Made by a program: the position numbers and the translations under genes | Shown: piece after piece, positions 18,222 to 27,912 of the stretch | Layout: each line of letters begins with the position of its first letter | Numbering within the stretch: position 1 is the stretch's first letter | The notes under the pieces: model-generated | The model's database searches: none | Seen by the model: only the letters and a program-made list of their open reading frames with translations | What the model was told of the DNA's origin: nothing | Assembly (NCBI RefSeq): GCF_014199335.1 | Contig: NZ_JACIJI010000003.1 | Span: 248,001-312,000 of the forward strand | From: Stakelama sediminis | GTDB taxonomy: Bacteria > Pseudomonadota > Alphaproteobacteria > Sphingomonadales > Sphingomonadaceae | Direction of reading: 5' to 3' | DNA: 64,000 nucleotides

Positions 18222-19811
18222 GTGTCCGATATTCAGCATTCCAGCGACATCCTTATCATCGGGTCGGGTGCGGCCGGGCTGACGGCGGCGCTCAATCTGG
18301 CCGATCGCTTTCAGGTGACGGTGCTGGCCAAGGGGCGGATGAACGAAGGCTCCACCGCCTGGGCGCAGGGCGGGATCGCAGCGGTGCTCGAACCCGGCGA
18401 TACGTTCGACAGCCATATCGAAGATACGATGGTCGCGGGTGCGGGACTGAATAACCGCGCGGTGGTGGAAATGGTGGTCGAGGGCGCACCCGCCGCGATT
18501 GCCCGCCTGATCGAACTGGGCGTGCCGTTCAACAAGGAAGCGGGCGTACTGCACCTGACGCGCGAAGGCGGCCACAGCCATCGTCGGATCGTGCATGTCA
18601 ACGATGCGACCGGCTGGGCGGTGCAGGAGGCGCTGCTGAATGCTGCGATCGCCCATCCCAATATCCGGCTGGTGCCCGACCGGGTGGCGATCGATCTGGC
18701 CACCAGCCGCCATGAAACCCGCTATTCGGGCGCGGGCAATGTCTGGGGTGTCTATGCCGCCAATCGCCAGACCGGGCGGGTGGAGCTGTTCACCGCGCGC
18801 GCCACGGTACTGGCGACCGGCGGGGCGGGACGCACCTACCTGTTTTCCACCGCGCCGCGCGGCGCCACCGGCGACGGCATTGCGATGGCATGGCGGGCGG
18901 GCGCGCGCGTCTCCAACATGGAAATGATGCAGTTTCACCCCACCTGCCTCTATAATCTGGAGGTCAAGAACTTCCTGATTACCGAGGCGGTGCGCGGCGA
19001 AGGCGGGCATCTGCTGCTGCCCGACAACGGCTATCGCTTCATGCCCGATTTCGACGCGCGCGCCGAACTGGCGCCGCGCGACGTGGTGGCGCGTGCGATC
19101 GACCATGAGATCAAGCGGCTGGGCCTTGATTATGTCCATCTCGACATCGCCCATCGCGGGCCGGAGTTCGTGAAGGAGCATTTCCCGACCATCCATGCCA
19201 AGCTGCTGACGCTGGGCATCGACATGACGCAGCAGCCGATCCCGGTGGTGCCCGCGCAGCATTATACCTGTGGCGGCGTGGTGGTGGACCGCGACGGGCG
19301 GACCGACCTGCCCGGCCTGTATGCGGCGGGCGAGGTCACGCAATCGGGGCTGCACGGCGCCAACCGGCTGGCCTCCAACTCGCTGCTCGAATGTTTCGTG
19401 TTCGGCGAAGCGGCGGCAAAGCATATCGACCAGTGCTGGGACGATCTGCCGCCCCCTCCCCCCATTCGAGCCTGGGACGAAAGCCGCGTCACCGATTCCG
19501 ACGAAGAGGTGGTCATCAAGCAGAACTGGACCGAAATCCGCCGCTTCATGTGGAACTATGTCGGCATCGTGCGCTCGACCAAGCGGCTGGAACGCGCCGC
19601 CCACCGCATCAAGATGCTGACCGACGAGGTGGAGGATTATTACGGGCATTTCCGCGTCACCCCCGACCTGATCGAACTGCGCAACCTGTTGCAGGCGGCG
19701 GACCTGATCGTGCGGTCGGCGCTGCATCGCAAGGAAAGCCGGGGGCTGCATTATACGCTCGACTATCCCGACCTGCTGCCCGAAGCGGTCGATACCGTGC
19801 TGGTGCCCTGA
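18222..19811 (+). CDS. nadB: L-aspartate oxidase
   Basis: A 529-residue flavoprotein that oxidises L-aspartate to iminoaspartate, the first step of de novo NAD synthesis. The FAD motif GSGAAGL begins at residue 14; MNEGSTAWAQGG and HYTCGGVVVDRDGRTDLPGLYAAGE are characteristic, and the C-terminal helical domain is complete. The start is a GTG behind CGGAG. NadA and NadC are not nearby. Confidence 0.94.
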   Translation: MSDIQHSSDILIIGSGAAGLTAALNLADRFQVTVLAKGRMNEGSTAWAQGGIAAVLEPGDTFDSHIEDTMVAGAGLNNRAVVEMVVEGAPAAIARLIELGVPFNKEAGVLHLTREGGHSHRRIVHVNDATGWAVQEALLNAAIAHPNIRLVPDRVAIDLATSRHETRYSGAGNVWGVYAANRQTGRVELFTARATVLATGGAGRTYLFSTAPRGATGDGIAMAWRAGARVSNMEMMQFHPTCLYNLEVKNFLITEAVRGEGGHLLLPDNGYRFMPDFDARAELAPRDVVARAIDHEIKRLGLDYVHLDIAHRGPEFVKEHFPTIHAKLLTLGIDMTQQPIPVVPAQHYTCGGVVVDRDGRTDLPGLYAAGEVTQSGLHGANRLASNSLLECFVFGEAAAKHIDQCWDDLPPPPPIRAWDESRVTDSDEEVVIKQNWTEIRRFMWNYVGIVRSTKRLERAAHRIKMLTDEVEDYYGHFRVTPDLIELRNLLQAADLIVRSALHRKESRGLHYTLDYPDLLPEAVDTVLVP

Positions 19812-19904
19812 CACCCCGACAAGGGCCGGCGGTTCGTGCTGGTCCGGGACGACAGGCATGAGGTATCATCCGCTGCATCGACTCCGCAGTTAGGGATTGA
19901 GGCC

Positions 19905-20642
19905 ATGATCGATATCGACTTTCACACGCGCGGACTTGCCATTTTGCGCCCCGAAGGCGCGCTTTCCAAAAGCGATTTCGAGGCGCTGGCCCGCGCGATC
20001 GACACGCATATCAACGAAACCGACACCATCCCCAATCTGGTGATCCGGGTCGACAGGCTGCCGCACTGGGACAGTATCGGCGCGCTGTCGCAGCATCTGC
20101 ACCTTATCCGGGAACATGGCGCCATCATCGCCAAGGTCGCGGTGGTGGGCGATTCCCCGTTGTTGACGCTGGCGCCCGAAATTGCGGGGCATTTCGTCAA
20201 GGCGACCATCCGGCGCTTCCCGGCGGACAAGTTCGAGGCGGCGAAAGCATGGGCGCTGGCGGCGGACGACGATCCCGGCCGGTTCGAGGAAATCGACGGC
20301 CTGCCCGCCGACGTGATCGCGATCCGCGCGGTCGGGGTGATTACCGCGCAGGATTATCGCGACACGCTGATCCCGATGGTCGAGGCGAAGCTGAAAACGC
20401 ATGACACGATCAAATGCCTGGTCGTGCTGGACAGCGACTATGCGGCCTATTCGGGCGACGCGGCGTGGGAGGACATGAAGCTGGGCATCCGCCACTGGAA
20501 CGCGTTCCGGCGCATCGCGGTGGTCAGCGATATCGGCTGGATCGTGAAGGCGGTGCGGCTGTTCGCGCCGATCATGCCGGGCGCGGTGAAGACGTTCCCG
20601 GTGGCGGAACTGGACGCGGCAAAGGCGTGGGTGGTGCGGTAA
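19905..20642 (+). CDS. tandem SpoIIAA-like (STAS-related) protein
   Basis: A 245-residue protein made of two SpoIIAA-like units, about 1-120 and 125-245. Each has the IRxDxxxxWD / VVLDSDYxxYSGDAAWEDMKLGIRHWNAFRRIAVVSD type core of the family once called DUF3478. I start it at MIDIDFHTRG, since the 23 codons before it look non-coding. Members are cytoplasmic or peripheral lipid-associated proteins of unclear role. The duplication is notable, as most are single-domain. Confidence 0.82.
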   Translation: MIDIDFHTRGLAILRPEGALSKSDFEALARAIDTHINETDTIPNLVIRVDRLPHWDSIGALSQHLHLIREHGAIIAKVAVVGDSPLLTLAPEIAGHFVKATIRRFPADKFEAAKAWALAADDDPGRFEEIDGLPADVIAIRAVGVITAQDYRDTLIPMVEAKLKTHDTIKCLVVLDSDYAAYSGDAAWEDMKLGIRHWNAFRRIAVVSDIGWIVKAVRLFAPIMPGAVKTFPVAELDAAKAWVVR

Positions 20643-20751
20643 GCCCCGCGCGATTGCCGGGATGGAACGGCGGCGGTGACGTGACGCAGGGGACGCGCGC
20701 GGCGGAAGTTGCGGAAGTTGCGGCTACGTCCCCACTCCCTTCCCCCGCACG

Positions 20752-21471
20752 TCATGCGCCGCCGTCCGCATCGGTATCGCCGTCGTCGTCATCAGCATCG
20801 GTATAGGTGCGCCAGTCGTCGCACGCGCGCGCATTATCCGCCTTGCGCGCGGCGTTTTCGGCGATCCATGCCTGTTGCTGTTCGCGTTCGGTGACGAAAT
20901 GCGGTTCAAGGTCGAGCGGGTCGCGCGAGGGCATGGGTGTGCCGAACGCTTCGGCATAGGCATCTTCGGCGACGCGGCCCAGCGCATGGGTAAGGGCAAT
21001 CGCTTCGCCGTCGGGGCGGCGGCGCGCCTCCATCAGGTCGAGCCAGGCGCCGTAACGCGCGGGGTCGCGATAGCGCAGCATGAACATGGTCAGCCGCTCG
21101 TCATAATAGCGGCGCTCGCCAATCTGTTCGCCCTGATAGAAAACGGGCCGCGCCACACCGTTGATCGCGCGCGAAAAGGCAGCGTCGGACAGGCGGCGAA
21201 CGGCATAGTCGAGCGCGGCATCCCATGCCACGCGAAACGACTGCGCATCGATGCGGCGACGCAGCGCATAGGCGGACGTCACCGACATGCCGACACGACC
21301 GCAGGCATGATCGACACAGCCGCATTCGGCCAGCGCCTCGATAAAGGCGACCTGTTTTTCCGGTGCCCAGCCGTCATGGCGCGCACGCACCGGCACGGGT
21401 TCGAAATCGGTTTCGAAGGCGGGAACATCGTCCTCCGCCTCTTGCGGGATGGGGGTTCTGCCATGGGTCAT
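20752..21471 (-). CDS. HTH-containing hypothetical protein resembling a phage small terminase
   Basis: A 239-residue protein starting MTHGRTPIPQEAEDD. Residues about 40-75 (FIEALAECGCVDHACGRVGMSVTSAYALRRR) look like a helix-turn-helix of the kind found in small terminase subunits and sphingomonad HTH proteins. The middle is basic and helical (YYDERLTMFMLRYRDPARYGAW) and the tail is very acidic (DADDDDGDTDAD). No terminase large subunit or other phage gene is adjacent. It may be a stand-alone regulator. Confidence 0.72.
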   Translation of the reverse strand: MTHGRTPIPQEAEDDVPAFETDFEPVPVRARHDGWAPEKQVAFIEALAECGCVDHACGRVGMSVTSAYALRRRIDAQSFRVAWDAALDYAVRRLSDAAFSRAINGVARPVFYQGEQIGERRYYDERLTMFMLRYRDPARYGAWLDLMEARRRPDGEAIALTHALGRVAEDAYAEAFGTPMPSRDPLDLEPHFVTEREQQQAWIAENAARKADNARACDDWRTYTDADDDDGDTDADGGA

Positions 21472-21647
21472 CCGAGATGATGGAGCAGATTTAGGCGGTG
21501 TAGGACAGGTCGGTCGCGGGCGTGTTGGACAATGTTGGCTTTGGGTGTGGCGGATGGGCATCCAACAGCATTTGCGGCGGCCTTCGCGCTGGCCATGGCA
21601 TCGGCGGGCGCGTAGGCAGGCGGCGAACCAAGCCATGAGGAAATCAG

Positions 21648-21956
21648 ATGAGCGACGACAGCTATGTCTATGACGAGGTGAGCGGGGAATGGCTCCCCGC
21701 AAGCGAGGTTGCGGCCAGAGCAGCGGAAGCGGACGAAGACGCCGTTGTGGTACGCGACGCGGTGGGCAATGTGCTGAACGACGGCGATCAGGTGACGCTG
21801 ATCAAGGATCTGACGGTCAAGGGCGCGGGCCAGACACTGAAGCGGGGCACGCTGATCAAATCGATCCGGCTGACGGGCGATGCGCAGGAAATCGATTGCA
21901 GGTTTGAGGGCATCAAAGGGCTGGTGCTGCGCGCGGAGTTTGTGAAGAAGCGGTAG
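21648..21956 (+). CDS. PhnA-domain protein
   Basis: A 102-residue protein whose second half (VVRDAVGNVLNDGDQVTLIKDLTVKGAGQTLKRGTLIKSIRLT) is the PhnA domain. The N-terminal zinc ribbon of classical PhnA is absent, replaced by YVYDEVSGEWLPASE. It has a good AGGA site before the ATG. Despite the name, no phosphonate role is established for these proteins. Confidence 0.85.
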   Translation: MSDDSYVYDEVSGEWLPASEVAARAAEADEDAVVVRDAVGNVLNDGDQVTLIKDLTVKGAGQTLKRGTLIKSIRLTGDAQEIDCRFEGIKGLVLRAEFVKKR

Positions 21957-21992
21957 GGCGGATCGCCATTCAGCCCTGATGCCTGAAAATGC

Positions 21993-22083
21993 CGGGCTGG
22001 CGGTCGCGGCGGACCAATCGCGAGCATCGGCAAGGGGGCGGCACAGGCGCTGGAAGTGGCGCAGGGTCGGTATCATTATTGAG
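21993..22083. repeat. left copy of a diverged direct repeat flanking the toxin-antitoxin pair
   Basis: This ~90-bp stretch aligns with 22682-22783. Shared blocks in order: GGCTGGC-GTCG, CGGACCAATCGCG, GCGGCACAGGCG, GTGGCGCAG, CGG-ATCATT-TTGA. It ends 38 bases before the antitoxin ATG. Confidence 0.7.
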
Positions 22084-22121
22084 CGCATGACAATCTTAGC
22101 GCAAATCTGTATATTGCGCGC

Positions 22122-22361
22122 ATGGCACAGATGAACGTCTCGCTTCCCGATCAGCTTAAAGGCTGGGCCGAATCCCGCGTCGCCGAGGGGCGCTACAGCA
22201 GCACCAGCGACTATGTCCGCGATCTGGTGCGGCGCGATCAGGAGCGCGAGGAAGCGCGCCGGCGGTTACAGGCGGCGATCGACGAGGGGCGTGCCTCGGG
22301 CGTGAGCGAGCGCAGTATTGAAGACATTATCGAGGATGTGCGCCAGCGCCGCGCAGGATGA
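22122..22361 (+). CDS. parD: ParD-type ribbon-helix-helix antitoxin
   Basis: A 79-residue antitoxin. The N-terminal MNVSLPDQLKGWAESRVAEGRYSSTSDYVRDLVRRD is a ribbon-helix-helix DNA-binding domain; the charged tail would wrap the toxin. Its stop overlaps the toxin ATG (ATGA), as usual in type II systems. It probably represses its own promoter, which would lie in or beside the left repeat. Confidence 0.9.
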   Translation: MAQMNVSLPDQLKGWAESRVAEGRYSSTSDYVRDLVRRDQEREEARRRLQAAIDEGRASGVSERSIEDIIEDVRQRRAG

Positions 22362-22648
22362 CGCCGGTAGAACTCAGCGAAGCCGCCGACACCGATATCG
22401 AGGAAATCCTGCTCTACGGGATTGAGCGCTTCGGTGTGGAGACGGCCGAAGCCTATGTGCGCGGTTTTGACGATTGCTTTGACCTGATATCAGACCATCC
22501 GGCAATCGGTGCGGTGCATGAAACGGTGCGGCCCCCGATTCACAGCCTGCCGCATGGCAGCCATCGCATCTATTATGATGTGTTGCCGGACCGCATTGTG
22601 GTCCGCCGCGTGCTGCACAAGGCGATGGATGTGGAGCGGTGGCTGTAG
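22358..22648 (+). CDS. parE: ParE/RelE-superfamily toxin
   Basis: A 96-residue toxin with the family pattern: LSEAADTDIEEILLYGIERFG at the start, then DLISDHPAIGAVHETVRPPIHSLPHGSHRIYYDVLPDRIVVRRVLHKAMDVERWL. The HSLPHGSHRIYY and VVRRVLHKAMD segments favour ParE, a gyrase poison, over the ribosome-dependent RelE. The gene appears intact, so the module may be active. Confidence 0.9.
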   Translation: MTPVELSEAADTDIEEILLYGIERFGVETAEAYVRGFDDCFDLISDHPAIGAVHETVRPPIHSLPHGSHRIYYDVLPDRIVVRRVLHKAMDVERWL

Positions 22649-22681
22649 CGAGGAGGCCAGAGGCGCTGGGCGACATTCTGT

Positions 22682-22783
22682 CAGGCTGGCAGTCGTTCCG
22701 GACCAATCGCGTGCAAACCGGGTTAGCGGCACAGGCGACACACAGGCGGGCGGTGTGGCGCAGTGCCGGCATCATTGTTGAAT
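22682..22783. repeat. right copy of the diverged direct repeat flanking the toxin-antitoxin pair
   Basis: It begins 33 bases after the toxin stop and aligns with 21993-22083 in the same orientation, with an extra ~16 bases (ACACACAGGCGGGCGG region) before the conserved GTGGCGCAG block. Confidence 0.7.
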
Positions 22784-22851
22784 TAAGTATACTGCCCCCG
22801 GAACACCTCTTATATCGTTGTATTCTTGTTTTACGCCATCGCGCACAATAG

Positions 22852-24147
22852 CTAAGCTAACAAAGAACTCGTCGCAATAAGAACCTTTCGCGCGACGAAC
22901 TGAGCAAGCTCAATATCGAATATAAGAAATCCCGCCTCTTCGCTGAAGGGCAATATCATTTCGCCCGACTGATTTTCTCCATCCTTGGTATGTACAATTC
23001 TGCATCTAAAATTGTAAATTCGATCTGCCACGTCGTTACGAAGATCGGCCCCCTCATTTGACAGAGGGATTCGATGTATTCCGCTTTTTGGCTTTCCTCG
23101 AAAAAATGCGGACCGGTCTTCGTCCTCATCAAAAAAAGTTCGAAGTTCTTCAGCATTCAAGCACTCATTTACGGTGGCACGCAGTTGCGATCGCTCGTCC
23201 CCGATACCCCCAGAACGACTTACCGAAATCGCCGACAATAAGCGAGCGACGTCGCTATCTCTATCGGCGCGGAACGTGGGATCCTTAAGCAGAAGTGCAA
23301 TCTTCCTTCGCGCTTCAGCTTTGGAAAATGTCGGAAAGAAGAATTCAATGCACTGGTAGAATGCTAAAAATTGTAGGAGCGGCATACTTCGTGCTGAGCG
23401 AGCATACCAGTACAAAGAAAGAGGGGCATCATCATATTCAGCGGTAGGATATTGTAATTCTATTGCCCGCACCTTCCGGCTAATAGGACGAAATCGTCTA
23501 ACTCTTTCTCGCTCAAGCATGAAGGATGCATCAAAGGCCAAATCCATCTGAAAAAGAAGACCATTTGCATACTTGTTTAATATGTCGAGCGCTTGTTCAT
23601 GGCAAGAAACGCTCAGATTCTCCAAGCGTAGCGTTGGCCGCCCAAAAGATCCCGGCAATTGTACGAGGGCAGCAAACTCGTCGGAAGAGTTTCCAATTCG
23701 ATATGTGGGCCGTCCTTGAGCTTCGTCACCCGGTTCGAGTACAAACTCATAATCTTCAGCTTCTTTTCCGGTCAACCTCGCCATTCGGCGTAGGATAGCC
23801 ATCGTTGACACTGGGATACCTCTGACCCCGGCTTCAATAAAGCCATCCTCATAGGAACAGATTGCTTCGAAACCTTGGAGGAACACGAATTTCTCGAAAG
23901 GAACTTGCAGCAACCTCTCAAGTCTATCGCCAGTCGCTCCAACCCATCGTTTCGCTCGACCTGACGGCAAACCGACAGAGGTGTATGTCACCCCATCGTC
24001 TTCAAACGACCGCGTGCGTATTTCGATCTTCGCGGCCTCACATCGCTTTTTAAGTTCCGCGAGGGATTCTTGAGCACCCCCTGTGTCTTCCTCAAGCTCA
24101 ATTAGCTCTTCTGCAATTAGTTCTGAATCGGAACTGCTGTCGCTCAT
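22852..24147 (-). CDS. hypothetical protein with C-terminal HEPN-like motif
   Basis: A 431-residue protein of unknown family. The gene is clearly A+T-richer than its neighbours and uses less biased codons, which suggests recent transfer. The N-terminal 35 residues are acidic and probably disordered. The C-terminal third is helical (LLQFLAFYQCIEFFFP ... LRNDVADRIYNFRCRIVHTKDG) and contains R-C-R-I-V-H at 381-386, fitting the Rx4-6H catalytic motif of HEPN ribonucleases. Many HEPN proteins act in phage defence or toxin systems (family knowledge). The neighbouring ParDE module supports an accessory defence role, but this is inference. Confidence 0.7.
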   Translation of the reverse strand: MSDSSSDSELIAEELIELEEDTGGAQESLAELKKRCEAAKIEIRTRSFEDDGVTYTSVGLPSGRAKRWVGATGDRLERLLQVPFEKFVFLQGFEAICSYEDGFIEAGVRGIPVSTMAILRRMARLTGKEAEDYEFVLEPGDEAQGRPTYRIGNSSDEFAALVQLPGSFGRPTLRLENLSVSCHEQALDILNKYANGLLFQMDLAFDASFMLERERVRRFRPISRKVRAIELQYPTAEYDDAPLSLYWYARSARSMPLLQFLAFYQCIEFFFPTFSKAEARRKIALLLKDPTFRADRDSDVARLLSAISVSRSGGIGDERSQLRATVNECLNAEELRTFFDEDEDRSAFFRGKPKSGIHRIPLSNEGADLRNDVADRIYNFRCRIVHTKDGENQSGEMILPFSEEAGFLIFDIELAQFVARKVLIATSSLLA

Positions 24148-24428
24148 GCCATCGCTCCCTCGTAACGGTTCAAGTTGAGCATCTCAGGCAGCATTTCTCA
24201 AGGCGTTCCAGGGGTCGCACGTTTGGATCGTGCCTTGTGGCGCCTAGCCGACACAGGCGATGGGGCAGCGGTCGTGGATGACTTCGCGGACATCGTCGCC
24301 ACATGCGCGCATCCGGCCGACCCTCACGGGCGCAGCATCCGGCGGAGCGGATCAGTGCTGTCGAACCACGCCGCGACCGCCGGACCGCTCCGGAGAGCAG
24401 GAACGGCGCGTCCGCGGCGGGCATGGGG
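24148..24428. other. intergenic region with no recognised gene
   Basis: 281 bases between the HEPN-like gene and thiC. The part near 24150-24180 should hold the promoter of the minus-strand HEPN-like gene. The GC-rich remainder (about 24190-24420) has open frames with no family resemblance and no ribosome-binding sites, and may be a gene remnant. Confidence 0.4.
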
Positions 24429-26351
<1,923 letters not shown>

Positions 26352-26756
26352 TTAGATAACGGTGGCGCGGCCGGTAAGCCCGGCCAGGCCGATCAGGATG
26401 CCGAGGATGAGCGAGACGATCGCCCAGACGCGCGTATAGGGAATGGCGGCAAGGCCGATGCGCAGCACCGGACGCGGCACCGCGATCAGCAGCGCGCCCT
26501 CCGCCAGCGCCACCCAGCCGATCAGCGTGACGACGGTGGCGAGCGGATCGGTGAAGTGGGTGTGGACGATGGCCAGCGTCACGCCGATCGCGAACACCAG
26601 CACGCCCGTCAGCAATTGCAGCGCGGGCGAGGCGACGAGTTCGTCCATCATCTTCTGCCAGCGCTCGGGAGCCGCAAGCCCGCCGATGCCGGCGACGACC
26701 ATGTAGAGGCCGAGCGCCTGCGCCAGATGCAATGTCAGGACGCTGATCGTGTCCAA
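26352..26756 (-). CDS. four-helix membrane protein of the thiamine operon
   Basis: A 134-residue protein with four predicted transmembrane helices (about 5-27, 45-65, 72-92 and 105-128) and very short loops. No family is recognised. It lies between the TPP riboswitch and thiC on the same strand, so it should be repressed by thiamine diphosphate together with thiC. A role in uptake of thiamine or a precursor, or in holding a biosynthetic protein at the membrane, would fit, but nothing in the sequence proves it. Confidence 0.78.
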   Translation of the reverse strand: MDTISVLTLHLAQALGLYMVVAGIGGLAAPERWQKMMDELVASPALQLLTGVLVFAIGVTLAIVHTHFTDPLATVVTLIGWVALAEGALLIAVPRPVLRIGLAAIPYTRVWAIVSLILGILIGLAGLTGRATVI

Positions 26757-26828
26757 AAGCGCCGTCGTCCTTTCGCTTCCCGGTCCGGCGGGAGGAAGGG
26801 CGGCGCGTTTCGGAACAAACGGGCTTTC

Positions 26829-26923
26829 CCTCCCTACGCCGGTGTCATCCGGATCAGGTTCTGCGGGTCGCGACCGTATCAGCCGCCTCTCAACCGCGTA
26901 CGCGCGGTCCCCCGGGGATGGAC
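26829..26923 (-). promoter_or_regulatory. TPP riboswitch (THI element)
   Basis: Read on the minus strand, the conserved landmarks occur in order: CGGGGGACC, TTGAGAGGCGGCTGA (CUGAGA region), GACCCGCAGAACCTGATCC (pyrophosphate-sensing ACCTGATC) and CACCGGCGTAGGGA at the 3' end. An outer stem can form between TCCATCCC and GGGAGGGA. The 3' end lies about 75 bases before the membrane-protein ATG, leaving room for an expression platform. Confidence 0.93.
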
Positions 26924-26976
26924 CGGAGTCTAGTCGCTATGCGCCCGCGATGAAAGGGGGTTTCGGGCGAGGACGC

Positions 26977-27828
26977 TCAGAAGGTGTAGGTGAGGCCGCC
27001 GCCGACGATCCACTGGTCGGCGCTGCCGACGTCATGGACCAGCGGGCTGTCGGCATATTTGCCGAGCAGGCGGCTATAGACGATCCCGCCGCCGATGCCG
27101 AAGCCCTTCAGCAGATTGCCCGACAGGCTTTGCACGCCGTAAAAGGCGACGCTCATGCTTTTGAAGCCGCTGCTGTCGATGCTGTAGGGGCGCAGGCCGC
27201 TGGCGGTCGATTGCGCGGGCGTGACGCTGTAATAGGTCTCGCCATAGCCCTTGCCGACATAATCGGCGGACAGGTTGAGACCGACATAGGTCGCACGCGA
27301 CAGCGGGGTGGAATAGGAAAGCTGCGGCGTGATGACATAGCTGCCATAGGTGCCCGACACATCGCCGACCATCGCGATGCGGGCGGACAGCGAGTCATAG
27401 TCGCTGGTGATGACGCCGGTGCGCTGAATGCCGACAAAGCCGCCCAGTTCATAGGCGGTGTCGAGCTCGCCCAGCGCGCGGACCTGCAGGTTATCGACCT
27501 TCGTCGCGCGATTGCGGCGCACGCCCGCAATGCCGCCCAGTTCGAAATGGGTACCGACGCCGCCCGAATCGGGGATGGCATCGACGTAAAGCTGCGTTCC
27601 GCGCGTCCAGAAATCATGCCCGGAAACCGTGCCCATGACGACGGCGGCCGGGGTGACCTCGCTGCTGTCGGCACCTTCATAATCGGGCACCGACGCCACG
27701 CCAGCCGCGACGGTTATTCGATCGCCGCTGGTGTCGATGTCATTCGCGGACTGCCCCGACTGCGCAAACGCAGCGGGTGAGCAAACCAGAAACGCAGCGG
27801 CAGCAGCCGCGCAGACAGACAGCTTCAT
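26977..27828 (-). CDS. MipA/OmpV family outer-membrane protein
   Basis: A 283-residue beta-barrel protein with signal peptide (MKLSVCAAAAAAFLVCSPAAFAQS) and the MipA/OmpV opening VAAGVASVPDYEGADSSEVTPAAVV. It ends in IVGGGLTYTF with the terminal phenylalanine used by the BAM machinery. The founding members scaffold peptidoglycan enzymes or act as porins; the role here is open. It is downstream of sppA on the same strand, separated by a 13-bp perfect hairpin. Confidence 0.9.
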   Translation of the reverse strand: MKLSVCAAAAAAFLVCSPAAFAQSGQSANDIDTSGDRITVAAGVASVPDYEGADSSEVTPAAVVMGTVSGHDFWTRGTQLYVDAIPDSGGVGTHFELGGIAGVRRNRATKVDNLQVRALGELDTAYELGGFVGIQRTGVITSDYDSLSARIAMVGDVSGTYGSYVITPQLSYSTPLSRATYVGLNLSADYVGKGYGETYYSVTPAQSTASGLRPYSIDSSGFKSMSVAFYGVQSLSGNLLKGFGIGGGIVYSRLLGKYADSPLVHDVGSADQWIVGGGLTYTF

Positions 27829-27861
27829 TCGGCAGGAACCCCTTTTATCTGTCTGCTGAAC

Positions 27862-27895
27862 GCGCGGTACGGCGATTTGTTGCGCCGTACCGCGC
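27862..27895. terminator. strong hairpin between sppA and mipA
   Basis: GCGCGGTACGGCG (27862-27874) and CGCCGTACCGCGC (27883-27895) form a perfect 13-bp stem with an 8-base loop. There is no U-run, so termination may be imperfect or need Rho. It could alternatively be a regulator site or an mRNA-stabilising structure. Confidence 0.5.
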
Positions 27896-27912
27896 CGAAG
27901 CCGGTCAATCGA

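Noticed and set aside
17085..19859. A very long open frame on the minus strand opposite the ABC ATPase and nadB genes
   Set aside because: High-GC DNA creates long antisense frames. It lies opposite two genes with complete family motifs and its product shows only low-complexity His/Arg/Gln-rich sequence.
20752..21471. Prophage remnant suggested by a small-terminase-like HTH protein
   Set aside because: No portal, large terminase, capsid or integrase gene is near. The protein is better treated as a stand-alone HTH protein.
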